64,000 nucleotides of DNA from Burkholderiaceae bacterium (GTDB taxonomy: Bacteria; Pseudomonadota; Gammaproteobacteria; Burkholderiales; Burkholderiaceae_B), in assembly GCA_004322135.1 (NCBI GenBank), contig SCSG01000013.1:1-64000 (forward strand), given 5' to 3'. A model generated the notes under the pieces. The model had not been told where the DNA came from. It saw only the letters and a list, made by a program, of their open reading frames with translations, and searched no databases. A program made the position numbers and the translations under genes. Below, piece after piece: positions 38,861 to 49,993 of the stretch (the stretch's first letter is position 1; the number at the start of each line of letters is the position of its first letter).

Positions 38861-38923
38861 TATGGCTGCGTGAGGTCGCTCGCCAGCGATCCGAACCGCA
38901 AAAGCAGCCCGCTGCGCCGCCGC

Positions 38924-40351
38924 TTACATATTCCTGGTGCGCTGATCGACGGCCAGAGCCGCCTCTTTGACAGTCTCGGACAGCGTAGGATGCGCGTGGC
39001 AAATGCGTGCGATATCTTCAGACGCGCCACGGAACTCCATAATCGTGACGGCCTCGGAAATAAGCTCGGACGCCATCGGACCGATAATATGCACACCCAA
39101 CACTTCGTCGGTCTTGGCATCGGCCATAATCTTGACAAAGCCCGTCGTGTCGCCCAATGCCCTGGCACGGCCATTCGCCATGAACGGGAATGTACCCACC
39201 TTGAAATTAACGCCAGCGGCCTTCAACTGCTGTTCGTTCCGGCCAACCCACGCGATTTCGGGCGAAGTGTAAATGACACTGGGAATCGTCGCGAAATTGA
39301 CGTGGCCATGCTGGCCCGCAATGCGCTCAGCCACCGCAACGCCTTCTTCCTCGGCCTTGTGCGCCAGCATAGGGCCGCGCACGACGTCCCCAATGGCCCA
39401 GACGTTGGACAGATTGGTCTTGCAATCGGCATCGACCACCACAAACCCGCGCTCATCAAGCTTCAGACTTACTACATCGACACCCAGCCCATCCGTGTGA
39501 GGGATGCGCCCGATGGAAACGATCAATGCATCCACCACCAACGACTGCTCGGTACCGGCGGCGTCGGTGTAGGGCACGGTGACGGACTTGGCCGTGCTTT
39601 TGACCGTGCCAATCTTGACGCCGGTGACAATCTTCATCCCCTGCTTGGTAAGGACCTTGAGCGCCTCTTTGGCAACCTGCTGATCGGCCACGGCCAGGAA
39701 GTCCGGCATGGCTTCCAGCACGGTGACATCGGCGCCCAGGCGACGCCAGACACTGCCCAGTTCGAGCCCGACAACGCCAGCACCAATGACGCCAAGCTTT
39801 TTGGGTACCGTCGGGATGCGCAGTGCGCCGTCGTTGGAGAGGATCTTTGTTTCATCAAAGGGCAGGCCGGGCAACGCGCGCGGTTTCGACCCGGTTGCAA
39901 CAATTACGTGCTTCGCAACCAGATCGTCCGGAGTGGCGCCATCAACCTTGATCGACCAGCCACCGTCCACCTGAGCCACGAACGAGCCCTTGCCATGGAA
40001 AAAGGTGATCTTGTTTTTCTTGAACAGATACAGGATGCCCTCGTTGTTCTGCTTGACAACGGAATCCTTGCGGCCAATGAGGGTATCGAGCTTCAGGCTC
40101 ACGCCTTTGACTTCTATACCATGCTCGGCAAAGTGATGGTTGACCTGCTCGTAATTTTCGGAGGACTGCAACAGCGCCTTTGAAGGGATGCAGCCCACGT
40201 TGGTGCAGGTGCCCCCGGGCGCCGGTTTGCCGGCCGCAGTGCTCCAGTCGTCGATGCACGCCACCGACATACCCAGTTGCGCAGCACGAATTGCCGCAAT
40301 ATACCCGCCCGGTCCCGCGCCAATGACGACCACGTCAAATTGTTTAGCCAT
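38924..40351 (-). CDS. lpdA: Dihydrolipoyl dehydrogenase, E3 of the 2-oxoglutarate dehydrogenase complex
   Basis: A 475-residue flavoprotein disulfide reductase. The FAD motif VIGAGPGGYIAA opens the protein, the redox-active cysteines are C49 and C54 (GGTCTNVGCIPSK), the NAD motif is GAGVVGLELG, and the C-terminal His-Glu pair is in AHPTLSETVKEA. It reoxidises the lipoyl group of OdhB. The ATG at 40351 is fixed by the flavin motif. It is the third gene of the odhA-odhB-lpdA operon. Confidence 0.96.
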   Translation of the reverse strand: MAKQFDVVVIGAGPGGYIAAIRAAQLGMSVACIDDWSTAAGKPAPGGTCTNVGCIPSKALLQSSENYEQVNHHFAEHGIEVKGVSLKLDTLIGRKDSVVKQNNEGILYLFKKNKITFFHGKGSFVAQVDGGWSIKVDGATPDDLVAKHVIVATGSKPRALPGLPFDETKILSNDGALRIPTVPKKLGVIGAGVVGLELGSVWRRLGADVTVLEAMPDFLAVADQQVAKEALKVLTKQGMKIVTGVKIGTVKSTAKSVTVPYTDAAGTEQSLVVDALIVSIGRIPHTDGLGVDVVSLKLDERGFVVVDADCKTNLSNVWAIGDVVRGPMLAHKAEEEGVAVAERIAGQHGHVNFATIPSVIYTSPEIAWVGRNEQQLKAAGVNFKVGTFPFMANGRARALGDTTGFVKIMADAKTDEVLGVHIIGPMASELISEAVTIMEFRGASEDIARICHAHPTLSETVKEAALAVDQRTRNM

Positions 40352-40466
40352 AGTACTTGCTCGATAAAAGTAATAGCGCCCGCCCGACAGGCGTACGCCA
40401 CATAACAAGGGAAGCGCCGCCCTGGAGCCAGTGGGGCGAACCGGAACGGCGCTTGAACGAATGTTT

Positions 40467-40496
40467 TCCGAAAGCGGCACGAGGCCGACTTTCGGA
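40467..40496 (-). other. Long stem-loop between odhB and lpdA
   Basis: TCCGAAAG (40467-40474) pairs with CTTTCGGA (40489-40496), extended inward by CGGC with GCCG. It lies inside a larger possible stem formed with GCGCCG (40414-40419) and CGGCGC (40447-40452) close by. No T run follows. The 173-base gap holds no gene; the structure may set the E2:E3 ratio through mRNA processing or partial termination. Confidence 0.45.
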
Positions 40497-40524
40497 GCCA
40501 GGTTTCCTGGCTAACGGCCCAGCC

Positions 40525-41781
40525 TCAGACGCCAAGCAGCAACCGCTGCGGATCTTCCAGCGCTTCCTTGATGGCTACCAGCGCCAGCACGGCTTCGCGT
40601 CCATCGACAATGCGATGGTCATACGACAAAGCCAGGTAGTTCATGGGACGAATGACGATCTGGCCGTTCTCGACCACGGCACGTTCCTTGGTGGCGTGAA
40701 TGCCCAGAATTGCCGCTTGCGGCGGGTTGATGATGGGCGTGGACAACATGGAGCCAAACACCCCCCCATTGGAAACCGAGAACGTGCCGCCGGTGATTTC
40801 TTCCAGCGTCAGCTTGCCATCACGGGCGCGTGCGCCAAAGTCGGCAATCTGCTTTTCAATGTCGGCGATGGAAAGCTGGTCGGCATTGCGCAGAATGGGC
40901 ACCACCAGGCCGCGCGGACTTCCAACCGCTACGCCGATGTCGAAATAGCCATGATAGATGATGTCTTTACCGTCGACCGAGGCGTTGACGATGGGATACT
41001 TCTTGAGAGCAGCCACGGCCGCCTTGACGAAGAACGAAGTAAAGCCCAGTTTGACACCGTGTTCCTTCTCGAATTTTTCCTTGTAGCGTGCGCGCAAATC
41101 CAGAATACCCTGCATGCTTGCTTCATTGAATGTCGTAAGAATGGCGTTCTCGGACTGTGACCGCAGCAGGCGCTCGGCAACACGAGCACGCAGCCGACTC
41201 ATGGGAACGCGCTGCTCTGGACGGCCATCAAGCGACAGCGTCGTGGGGGCTACCGGTGCCGCCGCAGGCTTGGCCGGAGCGGCCGAGCCCGCATCAAGGG
41301 CATCCCCCTTGGTAATGCGTCCGCCACGACCGGTGCCTTCAACAGCCGCGGGATTCACTCCCTTGTCGGCCATTATTTTCGCCGCAGCGGGAGAAGCCAC
41401 GGCCGATGCCGGCGCAGAAGCAGCTGCAGGTGCCGGGGCCGGTGCTGCCGCAGCCGGAGCGGAGACCGGCGCTGGAGCGGAGGCCGGAGCAGCCGCGGCG
41501 GGTGCGGGGGCAGCGGCCGCCGGAGCCACGCTGGCCTTGGCTGCGGTATCGATGCGCGCCAGAACCTCGCCCGCGGTAACCGTGCTGCCGTCAGCCTTGA
41601 CTATTTCGGTCAGCACACCGGATGTGGGCGCGGGCACTTCAAGAACCACTTTGTCGGTTTCGACTTCGATCAGGATTTCATCAGCGGTAACAGCCTCGCC
41701 GGGCTGCTTCTTCCAGGTAAGCAATGTCGCTTCGGTGATCGACTCGGAAAGCTGTGGAACAAGAACCTCTGTAATAGCCAT
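40525..41781 (-). CDS. odhB: Dihydrolipoyllysine succinyltransferase, E2 of the 2-oxoglutarate dehydrogenase complex
   Basis: A 418-residue E2. One lipoyl domain (lysine in [11 protein letters not shown], about residue 43), an Ala/Pro-rich mobile linker (about residues 85-135), a peripheral subunit-binding domain ([22 protein letters not shown]) and a catalytic domain ending [13 protein letters not shown] with the active-site His. It transfers succinyl from OdhA to CoA. It begins 28 bases after odhA. Confidence 0.96.
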   Translation of the reverse strand: MAITEVLVPQLSESITEATLLTWKKQPGEAVTADEILIEVETDKVVLEVPAPTSGVLTEIVKADGSTVTAGEVLARIDTAAKASVAPAAAAPAPAAAAPASAPAPVSAPAAAAPAPAPAAASAPASAVASPAAAKIMADKGVNPAAVEGTGRGGRITKGDALDAGSAAPAKPAAAPVAPTTLSLDGRPEQRVPMSRLRARVAERLLRSQSENAILTTFNEASMQGILDLRARYKEKFEKEHGVKLGFTSFFVKAAVAALKKYPIVNASVDGKDIIYHGYFDIGVAVGSPRGLVVPILRNADQLSIADIEKQIADFGARARDGKLTLEEITGGTFSVSNGGVFGSMLSTPIINPPQAAILGIHATKERAVVENGQIVIRPMNYLALSYDHRIVDGREAVLALVAIKEALEDPQRLLLGV

Positions 41782-41809
41782 AATATGTATTCCGTTATGA
41801 AGGTATTTA

Positions 41810-44677
41810 TTATTTGGTCAGCATGACCTTGAATTTTGCCGACATGGCCTGTTCGAGCAAGGCCTTCTGCTGCTCTTGGTGCTTGGCAAGGTATCCTACG
41901 GCCGGCGAAGCCGAAGCCGGCCGACCGGCATAGCCCAGCTTCTGGCCTTCGGTCATGTTTTCGTACAGGTGGTGCTGCACATAGAACCACGAGCCCTGAT
42001 TCTGCGGCTCGTCCTGAACCCACATAACTTCTTTGGCGTTGGGGTATTTTTGCAGCTCGGCCTGGAACGCCTTGTGAGCGAACGGGTACAGCTGCTCGAT
42101 ACGCAAGACAGCAACGTCATTGCGGCCTGCCTCGGTGCGTGCGTGGACAATATCGTAGTAAACCTTGCCGGTGCAAACCAGCACGCGCTTGACCGCCGCC
42201 GGATCGACGGCCTGATCCTGCTCGCCGATAACGGAGAGGAACTGGCCAGTGGCAAGATCTTCCAGCGGAGAAGCGGCGGCCTTGTTGCGCAACAACGACT
42301 TGGGCGTGAAGATGACAAGCGGCTTGCGAAATGCGCGGATTATCTGGCGACGCAGTACGTGGAAAATTTGCGCGGCGTTGCTGGGCTGCACTACCTGGAT
42401 GTTGTTGTCGGCACACAATTGCAGAAAACGCTCGATACGTGCCGACGAGTGCTCGGGGCCCTGCCCTTCATAGCCGTGCGGCAGCATGAGCGTAAGGCCG
42501 CACTGACGGCCCCACTTGGCCTCTCCGGAGGAGATGAACTGGTCGATGACAACCTGCGCACTATTCGCGAAATCGCCAAATTGAGCTTCCCAGATGGTAA
42601 GCGTATTGGGCTCGGCCGTCGCGTAGCCGTACTCGAAGGCGAGCACCGCAGCCTCGGAAAGAACCGAATCGATGATCGTGAACGGAGCCTGGTTTTCAGA
42701 AACGTTTTGCAGCGGAATATAGGCGCCATCATCCCAGCGCTCGCGCTTCTGGTCGTGCAGAACAGCGTGCCGATGCGAAAACGTGCCACGCCCAGTATCC
42801 TGCCCCGTGATACGAATGGCATAACCCGACGAGACCAGCGTGGCGAACGCCAGGTGTTCACCCATGCCCCAATCGAGATTTATCTCACCGTGCGCCATTT
42901 TAAGGCGATCGTTGAGCAACTTGTTGACCAGAGGGTGAACCGTGAAGTTCTCGGGGACGGTAGTAAGCTTTTCGCCAATGCGAGTCAGGTCTGCAACCGG
43001 GACGCCAGTGTCAACCTGATCGGTCCATTTGGCACTGAGGAACGGCGTCCAGTCGGTGGAATACTTGGTCTTGTAGTCGGTAAGCACCGGTTCGATGGTG
43101 CGCTGCCCGTCTTCCATGAGTTGACGGTAGTCCTTGACCATCTGGTCGGACTCGCCCTCGGCCAGTACACCCTGGGCCGCCAGCTTGTCGGCGTACAGTT
43201 TGCGCGTACCCGGGTGCTTGCCGATGCTTTTATACATGAGCGGCTGCGTAAGCGAAGGCGTGTCCTGCTCGTTGTGGCCCAGTTTGCGGAAGCAGACAAT
43301 ATCGACCACTACGTCGCGGTTGAACTCGCGGCGATAGTCCAGCGCCAGCTTGGTGACGTAGACAACGGCCTCCGGATCGTCGCCGTTGACATGAAACACC
43401 GGCGCTTCGATCATTTTGACGACATCGGTGCAATACAGTGTGGAACGTGTATCGCGCGGATCGGACGTGGTGAACCCGATCTGATTATTGATGACGATAT
43501 GCAACGTGCCGCCAGTGCCATAGCCGCGGGTTTGCGCCAGATTGAGCGTTTCCATGACCACGCCCTGCCCGACGAACGCCGCATCGCCATGCACCAGAAC
43601 CGGCAACACCTCGCTGCCTTCGTCGTCGCCACGGCGGTCCTGGCGGGCGCGCACGCTGCCTTCGACCACAGGGTCAACAATTTCCAGGTGTGAGGGGTTG
43701 AACGCCAGCGACAAATGAACGGGACCACCGGGGGTGGAGAGGTCGCTGGAGAAACCGTTGTGATATTTGACGTCGCCCGACGTAAGAGCCTGCGTGTGCT
43801 TGCCCTCGAATTCGGCGAAAAGGTCGCCGGGCATTTTGCCCATGATGTTGACCAGCAGATTCAAGCGACCACGGTGAGCCATGCCAACCACAATTTCCTG
43901 AACCCCGTTGGAGCCCCCATGGTTGACGACTTCGTCCATGGCGGCAATGAAGCTTTCACCACCCTCGAGCGAGAACCGCTTCTGGCCTACATATTTGGTG
44001 TGCAGAAAATGCTCGAGACCTTCGGCCTCGGTCAGGCGCTGCAGGATATGCCGCTTGCGCTCGGCCGAGAACTCGGGAACCCCCGTCGTGGACTCCAGGC
44101 GTTCCTGAATCCAGCGCTTGGCGGTAAGGTCTGAAATATGCATGAACTCGGCGCCAACCGTGCGGCAATACGTGTCACGCAACGCCTTGATCATGTCGCG
44201 CATGGTCATTGTGTCGGCTTTGGTGAAATAGGTATTCGTAGCCGAATACACCTGGTCCAGGTCGGCTTCAGTCAGGCCGTAAAAGCCTGGGTCGAGTTCG
44301 GGGATGTCGGGGCGGTCGTGGCGCTTGAGCGGATCGAGCTCGGCGAAACGAGGACCCAGCCAGCGGTAAGCCGCGATAATGGATTGAACATAAACCTGCT
44401 TGCCCGCTACCGTAAGATCGGGTTCTTGTGCGCGCGCAACGAAGGTGTTGGCCTTTGCCCGCTGCACAAAAGACTGGATGATGGGAGCATGGGCCTGGTC
44501 GCGCGTGATTTCGCGGCCATCTGTGGCGGGTTGATGCTGAAGCTGATCGAAGTAATCCCGCCACTGATCCGACACGGACGATGGATTGTCCAGGTAGGAT
44601 TCGTAAAGTTCGTCTAAGTAGGGGGCGTTACCGCCGAAAAGATAAGAGTTGGATAGGAGTTCTATTTCCGATGACAT
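41810..44677 (-). CDS. odhA: 2-oxoglutarate dehydrogenase E1 component
   Basis: A 955-residue thiamin-diphosphate enzyme of full length. The N-terminal segment [19 protein letters not shown] is typical; the ThDP site includes [17 protein letters not shown] and [13 protein letters not shown]; the pyrimidine-binding domain has [13 protein letters not shown] and [14 protein letters not shown]. It decarboxylates 2-oxoglutarate and passes succinyl to OdhB. It is the first gene of the leftward operon odhA-odhB-lpdA-(zapE). Confidence 0.97.
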   Translation of the reverse strand: MSSEIELLSNSYLFGGNAPYLDELYESYLDNPSSVSDQWRDYFDQLQHQPATDGREITRDQAHAPIIQSFVQRAKANTFVARAQEPDLTVAGKQVYVQSIIAAYRWLGPRFAELDPLKRHDRPDIPELDPGFYGLTEADLDQVYSATNTYFTKADTMTMRDMIKALRDTYCRTVGAEFMHISDLTAKRWIQERLESTTGVPEFSAERKRHILQRLTEAEGLEHFLHTKYVGQKRFSLEGGESFIAAMDEVVNHGGSNGVQEIVVGMAHRGRLNLLVNIMGKMPGDLFAEFEGKHTQALTSGDVKYHNGFSSDLSTPGGPVHLSLAFNPSHLEIVDPVVEGSVRARQDRRGDDEGSEVLPVLVHGDAAFVGQGVVMETLNLAQTRGYGTGGTLHIVINNQIGFTTSDPRDTRSTLYCTDVVKMIEAPVFHVNGDDPEAVVYVTKLALDYRREFNRDVVVDIVCFRKLGHNEQDTPSLTQPLMYKSIGKHPGTRKLYADKLAAQGVLAEGESDQMVKDYRQLMEDGQRTIEPVLTDYKTKYSTDWTPFLSAKWTDQVDTGVPVADLTRIGEKLTTVPENFTVHPLVNKLLNDRLKMAHGEINLDWGMGEHLAFATLVSSGYAIRITGQDTGRGTFSHRHAVLHDQKRERWDDGAYIPLQNVSENQAPFTIIDSVLSEAAVLAFEYGYATAEPNTLTIWEAQFGDFANSAQVVIDQFISSGEAKWGRQCGLTLMLPHGYEGQGPEHSSARIERFLQLCADNNIQVVQPSNAAQIFHVLRRQIIRAFRKPLVIFTPKSLLRNKAAASPLEDLATGQFLSVIGEQDQAVDPAAVKRVLVCTGKVYYDIVHARTEAGRNDVAVLRIEQLYPFAHKAFQAELQKYPNAKEVMWVQDEPQNQGSWFYVQHHLYENMTEGQKLGYAGRPASASPAVGYLAKHQEQQKALLEQAMSAKFKVMLTK

Positions 44678-45204
44678 AAATGCGCTTCACCTGTGCGAGC
44701 GTCTCGCTCGTTTTTGATGCAGGAAACAACCTTCCGCGACACGGCCAGACCGTTTAGCGGATAGCAGGGCAGAAGGCAACGTACGACGCCTTAATTAGCC
44801 GTATTGCTTAAAGTATACCCACATTCAGAATAGAAAGTAACACCAATAGCCGGAAAGCCTTTTGAAAACACGCAAAGAGCGATCGGACGTTGACTATAAG
44901 TGACACACTGCCGGTCAGACCCGTCCTGCCCGTCCTCAACCAACACAGTCAGGACCTTTCAAACCTGGTAAAAGTCGCCGCCAACCGCGACGAAATCGCG
45001 TAACGCCGAGCATGAACCGCACGGGTGCCAGCCCTCACCACCACAGCGTGAAAAGATTACACTTAACTCTGACAACATAATTTGCTATGGTTGGTTGGCA
45101 CGGCAGGCACGTTCAAAAAGTCCAAGAACAACGCAAACCACCGAACCAGCCTTATTATTTCCACCGCTACGCTTTACCAGCAATCGCTTCAGGAGCCACG
45201 CCCT
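44678..45204. promoter_or_regulatory. Divergent promoter region of odhA and maeB
   Basis: 527 bases with no credible gene. On the odhA side a TATACT box (44812-44817, minus strand) with a weak TTACTT 17 bases upstream lies about 135 bases before the odhA start. On the maeB side the last 150 bases are AT-richer (AACATAATTTGCTATGG) but give no good promoter by eye. No palindrome like the gntR-mdh operator was found here. Confidence 0.4.
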
Positions 45205-47538
45205 ATGGACGCCCACGCAGATATTTCAAAACTGGCACTCGATTACCATGCCTACCCCGTCCCAGGAAAAATTTCAGTCACCCCGACCAAGACACTCGCC
45301 AACCAGGACGATCTGTCGCTCGCTTATTCGCCCGGTGTGGCAGCAGCAAGCATGGCCATTTACGACGAAGGCGACGATGCCGCCTCCAAATACACCTCGC
45401 GATCCAACCTTGTAGGCGTCGTCACCAATGGTACGGCGGTGCTGGGCCTGGGCAACATCGGGCCATTGGCCGCCAAGCCGGTCATGGAAGGCAAGGCCTG
45501 CCTGTTCAAAAAATTCGCGGGCATCGATGTCTTCGACATCGAGCTGGCCGAGCACGATCCCGACAAGCTGGTCGATATTATCGCGGCGCTCGAACCCACG
45601 CTGGGCGGCATCAACCTTGAAGACATCAAGGCACCCGAATGCTTCTACATTGAAAAGAAGCTGCGCGAGCGCATGAAGATTCCGGTCTTCCACGACGACC
45701 AGCATGGGACGGCCATCATCTCCTCGGCGGCCATCCTCAACGGCCTCAAGGTCCTTGGCAAGGACATCAGCAAGGTAAAACTCGTCTGCTCCGGAGCCGG
45801 TGCCGCGGCCATCGCATGCCTGAACCTCCTGGTGCATCTGGGGCTGCAACGCTCGAACGTTTACGTAGTTGACTCGCGCGGGGTTATCTGGGAAGGCCGC
45901 GACGCCAAGATGGAACCCACCAAGGCCGCTTATGCGCAAAAGACCAGCGCACGCACGCTGGCCGACGTATGCCGTGACGCCGATGTGTTCCTGGGCTGCT
46001 CGGCCCCAGGTGTGTTGACGCCCGAAATACTCAAAACCATGGCGCCGCACCCTTTCATATTGGCGCTGGCCAACCCCGAACCCGAAATTCGCCCTGAAGT
46101 GGCCAAGGCCGCACGCCCCGACTGCATCATCGCGACCGGCCGGTCCGACTATCCCAATCAGGTCAACAACGTCCTGTGCTTTCCTTTCATTTTCAGGGGC
46201 GCCCTGGACGTGGGAGCCACGGTCATCAACGAAGAAATGAAGCTCGCCTGCGTGAAAGCCATCGCCGAACTGGCGCAGGCCGAACAAAACGACGAAGTCG
46301 CCAACGCCTACTCGGGTGAAGAACTTTCGTTCGGACCCGAGTACATTATTCCCAAGCCATTCGACCCCCGACTGATCATCAAGATAGCCCCCGCGGTCGC
46401 CGAGGCTGCCATGGCTTCGGGCGTGGCAAAGCGCCCCATCGCCGACATGGAAGCCTACCGCCAGCGGCTGATGAGCATCGTGTACCACACGGGCCAGCTC
46501 ATGCGTCCGCTGTTCATGCAGGCCAAGAACGCTCCCAAGCGTGTCATCTACGCCGACGGCGAAGATGAGCGCGTGCTGCGCGCCGCGCAAACGGTTTTCG
46601 ACGAAAAAATTGCGCTGCCCATTCTTATTGGCCGCCCTTCCGTCATCCAGATGCGCCTCGAGAAATTCGGCCTGCGCCTTGCCATTGGCGAAAGTATTGA
46701 AGTCGTCAACCCTGAAGACGACAGCCGTTTCAACGAAACCTGGAACGGGTACTACAAGCTGCAAGGTCGCAATGGCGTCACCCCCGAAATCGCCAAGGCA
46801 ATGGTGCGCAAGCACAATTCGCTTATCGGTGTCATGCTGCTGCAGCGTGGTGATGCCGACGCCATGATTTGCGGCGTGGCAAGCCGCTTCGACAACCAGC
46901 TGAAATACGTTCAGGAAGTCATCGGCCTCAAACCCAACGTCAAAACCTATGCAGCCATGAACGTGCTCATGCTGCCCGACCAGACCCTGTTCATCTGCGA
47001 CACGCACGTCAACGAAAATCCCAGCGCGGAAGAAATTGCCGACATGACGATCCAGGCAGCCGCGGAAGTCCGGCGCTTTGGCGTCGTTCCCAAAGTGGCG
47101 CTTATTTCACACTCCAACTTCGGCAGCCGGCCAACTGAATCGTCGCGCAAAATGGCCAAGGCACGTGCCCTCATCAGCGAGCTGGCTCCGCAACTGGAGG
47201 TCGACGGCGAAATGCATGCCGACTCGGCGCTTTCCGAAAAGGTTCGCCTGAAGGCCTTCCCCGACTCCACCCTGAAGGGCCCCGCCAACCTGCTGATCAT
47301 GCCTAACCTCGATACCGGCAACATCACCTACAACATACTGAAAATGACGGGCAGCCACGGCGTGGCCATGGGGCCGGTATTGCTCGGAGCCGCGCGCCCG
47401 GTACACATCCTCACCACCAGCGCCACGGTGCGCCGTATCGTCAACATGACGGCGCTTGCAGTGGTCGATGCACAGCAGGAAGCCAGCCAGGCAAACCCTG
47501 TAGTCCAGCTGACACAGGTCACAGCCGCACGCGCCTGA
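45205..47538 (+). CDS. maeB: NADP-dependent malic enzyme, MaeB hybrid type
   Basis: A 777-residue two-part enzyme: malic enzyme domains in the first ~430 residues ([45 protein letters not shown]) and a phosphotransacetylase-like C-terminal domain ([27 protein letters not shown]) that is regulatory, binding acetyl-CoA, rather than catalytic. It converts malate to pyruvate with NADPH formation. The ATG at 45205 follows AGGAG and matches the family N-terminus; an earlier ATG at 45082 is not supported. Confidence 0.94.
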   Translation: MDAHADISKLALDYHAYPVPGKISVTPTKTLANQDDLSLAYSPGVAAASMAIYDEGDDAASKYTSRSNLVGVVTNGTAVLGLGNIGPLAAKPVMEGKACLFKKFAGIDVFDIELAEHDPDKLVDIIAALEPTLGGINLEDIKAPECFYIEKKLRERMKIPVFHDDQHGTAIISSAAILNGLKVLGKDISKVKLVCSGAGAAAIACLNLLVHLGLQRSNVYVVDSRGVIWEGRDAKMEPTKAAYAQKTSARTLADVCRDADVFLGCSAPGVLTPEILKTMAPHPFILALANPEPEIRPEVAKAARPDCIIATGRSDYPNQVNNVLCFPFIFRGALDVGATVINEEMKLACVKAIAELAQAEQNDEVANAYSGEELSFGPEYIIPKPFDPRLIIKIAPAVAEAAMASGVAKRPIADMEAYRQRLMSIVYHTGQLMRPLFMQAKNAPKRVIYADGEDERVLRAAQTVFDEKIALPILIGRPSVIQMRLEKFGLRLAIGESIEVVNPEDDSRFNETWNGYYKLQGRNGVTPEIAKAMVRKHNSLIGVMLLQRGDADAMICGVASRFDNQLKYVQEVIGLKPNVKTYAAMNVLMLPDQTLFICDTHVNENPSAEEIADMTIQAAAEVRRFGVVPKVALISHSNFGSRPTESSRKMAKARALISELAPQLEVDGEMHADSALSEKVRLKAFPDSTLKGPANLLIMPNLDTGNITYNILKMTGSHGVAMGPVLLGAARPVHILTTSATVRRIVNMTALAVVDAQQEASQANPVVQLTQVTAARA

Positions 47539-47553
47539 GGAGGCACAAGCGTT

Positions 47554-47597
47554 AAAAAAACCCCGAAGTCCGGATCTTGCCAATCGGGACTTCGGGG
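47554..47597 (-). terminator. Intrinsic terminator of the sdh-gltA transcript
   Basis: A perfect 11-bp stem (CCCCGAAGTCC at 47561-47571 with GGACTTCGGGG at 47587-47597) with a 15-base loop, followed on the minus strand by seven Ts. It lies 72 bases past the gltA stop. On the plus strand it comes 22 bases after the maeB stop and may also slow that transcript, but there is no T run on that side. Confidence 0.85.
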
Positions 47598-47669
47598 TGT
47601 GGCCTCAAGGGGCCGTACTTCAAATATACAAGCAGGTAGCAGGCCGCAACGGCCGGCCCGCCCACAAGC

Positions 47670-48977
47670 CTAATGTTTGGCGGGAACGTTGCGAACAGCT
47701 GAACCCATATACAGCTGACGCGGGCGACCAATCTTATAGTCGGGATCGGACAACATTTCATTCCATTGCGCAATCCAGCCTACCGTGCGGGCCAGAGCAA
47801 ACACTGCGGTGAACAGCGATGGCGGAATGCCAATGGCGCGCTGAACAATGCCGGAATAGAAATCCACGTTCGGATAAAGCTTGCGGTCGACAAAGTACTT
47901 GTCTTCCAGCGCGATACGCTCGAGTTCCATGGCCAGCTTGAACAGCGGGTCTTTTTCCAGACCCAGGGCGCTGAGCACTTCCTTGCACGTTTCTTGCATG
48001 AGCTTGGCGCGCGGGTCGTAGTTCTTGTAAACACGGTGACCAAAGCCCATGAGCCGCACACCCGAGTTTTTGTCCTTGACCTTTTCCATGAACTCGCCAA
48101 CCTTGGCCACACCGCCGTTGGCCTGCAAGTGCTCAAGCATCTGCAGGCAGGCTTCATTCGCACCGCCATGAGCCGGGCCCCACAGGCAGGCCACACCGGC
48201 TGCAATCGCAGCAAACGGGTTGGTACCCGACGAGCCACACAAACGCACGGTGGAAGTGGACGCATTCTGCTCGTGGTCAGCATGCAGGATGAAAATGCGA
48301 TCAAGTGCGCGTTCGACCACGTCATTGACCTTGTAGTCTTCGCAGGGAGTCGCGAACATCATGCGTACAAAATTACCCGTATAGGACAAGTCGTTTTGTG
48401 GATGAATGAACGGCTGACCCAGTGAATACTTGTACGCCATGGCCACCAGCGTAGGCATCTTGGCAATAAGCCGAATCGCGGAAATTTCGCGATGACGGGG
48501 ATTGGTGATGTCGGTGGAGTCGTGATAGAACGCCGACAGTGCTCCGACCAGACCGGTAAGCACGGCCATGGGATGCGCGTCGCGGCGGAACCCACGCAAA
48601 AAGAAATGAAGCTGCTCGTGCACCATGGAGTGGTGCGTGATCAACGAATCAAATTCCGTCTTCTGGGCGGGGTTGGGCAGTTCACCATTAAGGATCAGGT
48701 AGGCAACATCCAGAAAGTCGCAGTTCTTGGCGATTTGATCAATGGGGTAGCCACGATACAGCAGTTGGCCTTTGTCGCCATCGATAAAGGTGATGGATGA
48801 TTCGCAGGATGCCGTAGCCAGAAAGCCCGGGTCGTAGGTGAACATGCCGCTTTGGCTGTACAGCTTGCGGATATCAATGACATCGGGGCCAATCGTGCCC
48901 GAATACACCGGGAACTCGATGGGTGCACTACCATCGGAAAACGACAGCGTCGCTTTTTTATCTGACAATTTCATCAT
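47670..48977 (-). CDS. gltA: Citrate synthase (type II, hexameric)
   Basis: A 435-residue citrate synthase of the Gram-negative large type, with the N-terminal beta domain ([25 protein letters not shown]). The active-site residues lie in [15 protein letters not shown] (first His), [10 protein letters not shown] (second His) and [14 protein letters not shown]; the Asp lies in NVDFYSGIV. It condenses acetyl-CoA and oxaloacetate. It closes the leftward operon sdhC-sdhD-sdhA-sdhB-sdhE-gltA and ends before a strong terminator. Confidence 0.97.
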   Translation of the reverse strand: MMKLSDKKATLSFSDGSAPIEFPVYSGTIGPDVIDIRKLYSQSGMFTYDPGFLATASCESSITFIDGDKGQLLYRGYPIDQIAKNCDFLDVAYLILNGELPNPAQKTEFDSLITHHSMVHEQLHFFLRGFRRDAHPMAVLTGLVGALSAFYHDSTDITNPRHREISAIRLIAKMPTLVAMAYKYSLGQPFIHPQNDLSYTGNFVRMMFATPCEDYKVNDVVERALDRIFILHADHEQNASTSTVRLCGSSGTNPFAAIAAGVACLWGPAHGGANEACLQMLEHLQANGGVAKVGEFMEKVKDKNSGVRLMGFGHRVYKNYDPRAKLMQETCKEVLSALGLEKDPLFKLAMELERIALEDKYFVDRKLYPNVDFYSGIVQRAIGIPPSLFTAVFALARTVGWIAQWNEMLSDPDYKIGRPRQLYMGSAVRNVPAKH

Positions 48978-48992
48978 AGTATTCCTTAAAAA

Positions 48993-49253
48993 TTACAACT
49001 CGCGCATTTGCGAGACCAGCCGGCGCAGATCAGGCGTATCGTATACGCCCTCAAGTTCGGCACGGCCAAGCAATACGGCAAGTAACTCGTTATCGCCCAT
49101 CTCGAAAAGCTGAGACAGGGCCGATACATCGGTATCGGTCAACTGCGGTTCGAACCGATCAAGGTACCTAGTAATGATCAGGTCGTTTTCCAGCAGACCA
49201 CGCCGCGCACGCCATCGAAGGCGTGCACGTTCGAGCTCGGACAGTTTGCTCAT
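48993..49253 (-). CDS. sdhE: FAD assembly factor SdhE
   Basis: An 86-residue protein of the SdhE/YgfY family with the functional RGxxE motif in RARRGLLEND. It helps attach FAD covalently to SdhA. It lies between sdhB (11-base gap) and gltA (15-base gap). Confidence 0.94.
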   Translation of the reverse strand: MSKLSELERARLRWRARRGLLENDLIITRYLDRFEPQLTDTDVSALSQLFEMGDNELLAVLLGRAELEGVYDTPDLRRLVSQMREL

Positions 49254-49264
49254 GCGGGCTGCGG

Positions 49265-49981
49265 CTAGATGCTGCGACGGACCAGAAGCTCTTTGATCTT
49301 GCTAATGGCAGCAGAAGGATTAAGCCCCTTGGGACAGACGTCAGCACAATTCATGATGGTGTGACAACGGAACAAACGATATGGATCTTCCAGATTGTCG
49401 AGCCGTTCCTCGGTGGCCTTGTCGCGGGAATCGACAATAAAGCGATACGCCTGCAATAGCCCGGCCGGACCCACGAATTTGTCGGGGTTCCACCAGAATG
49501 ACGGGCACGCCGTAGAGCAACAGGCACACAGAATGCATTCGTAGAGCCCATTGAGTTGCTCACGTGCTTCGGGTGATTGCAACCGCTCTTTTTCGGGTGG
49601 TGGCTCGTCATTGATCAGATACGGTTTGATCGAATGATACTGGTTAAAGAACTGTGTCATGTCAACCACGAGGTCGCGCACGACTGGCAGGCCTGGCAAT
49701 GGCCGCAGAACGATAGGTTCTTCGACGTCGTTGAGGTTCGTGACGCAGGCAAGACCGTTTTTCCCATTGATGTTCATGCCGTCGGAACCGCACACGCCTT
49801 CGTGACAGGAACGGCGCAAAGTCAGGCTGTCGTCGACCTCGGCCTTGATACGCAATATGGCATCAAGCAGCATCTTATCGGTGGGTTGCAGCTGAACCTC
49901 GAGTTTCTGCATGTACGGACGCTCGTCCTTGTCGGGGTCGTAGCGATAGATATGAAACTTGACGATACGTTTTTGATTCAT
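49265..49981 (-). CDS. sdhB: Succinate dehydrogenase iron-sulfur subunit
   Basis: A 238-residue SdhB with all three cluster motifs: [2Fe-2S] [21 protein letters not shown], of which the last Cys completes the set; [4Fe-4S] CILCACC; and [3Fe-4S] [17 protein letters not shown]. The quinone-site segment [17 protein letters not shown] is present. It carries electrons from SdhA to the membrane anchor. It starts 12 bases after sdhA. Confidence 0.97.
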   Translation of the reverse strand: MNQKRIVKFHIYRYDPDKDERPYMQKLEVQLQPTDKMLLDAILRIKAEVDDSLTLRRSCHEGVCGSDGMNINGKNGLACVTNLNDVEEPIVLRPLPGLPVVRDLVVDMTQFFNQYHSIKPYLINDEPPPEKERLQSPEAREQLNGLYECILCACCSTACPSFWWNPDKFVGPAGLLQAYRFIVDSRDKATEERLDNLEDPYRLFRCHTIMNCADVCPKGLNPSAAISKIKELLVRRSI

Positions 49982-49993
49982 TTCAGTTCCTGC

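Noticed and set aside
41876-43693. 605-codon rightward frame antisense to odhA
   Set aside because: Antisense shadow of a full-length 2-oxoglutarate dehydrogenase; composition is His/Arg/Val-rich as expected of reverse-frame noise.
45274-47007. 577-codon leftward frame antisense to maeB
   Set aside because: The plus-strand malic enzyme motifs are continuous; the antisense frame lacks any recognisable domain.
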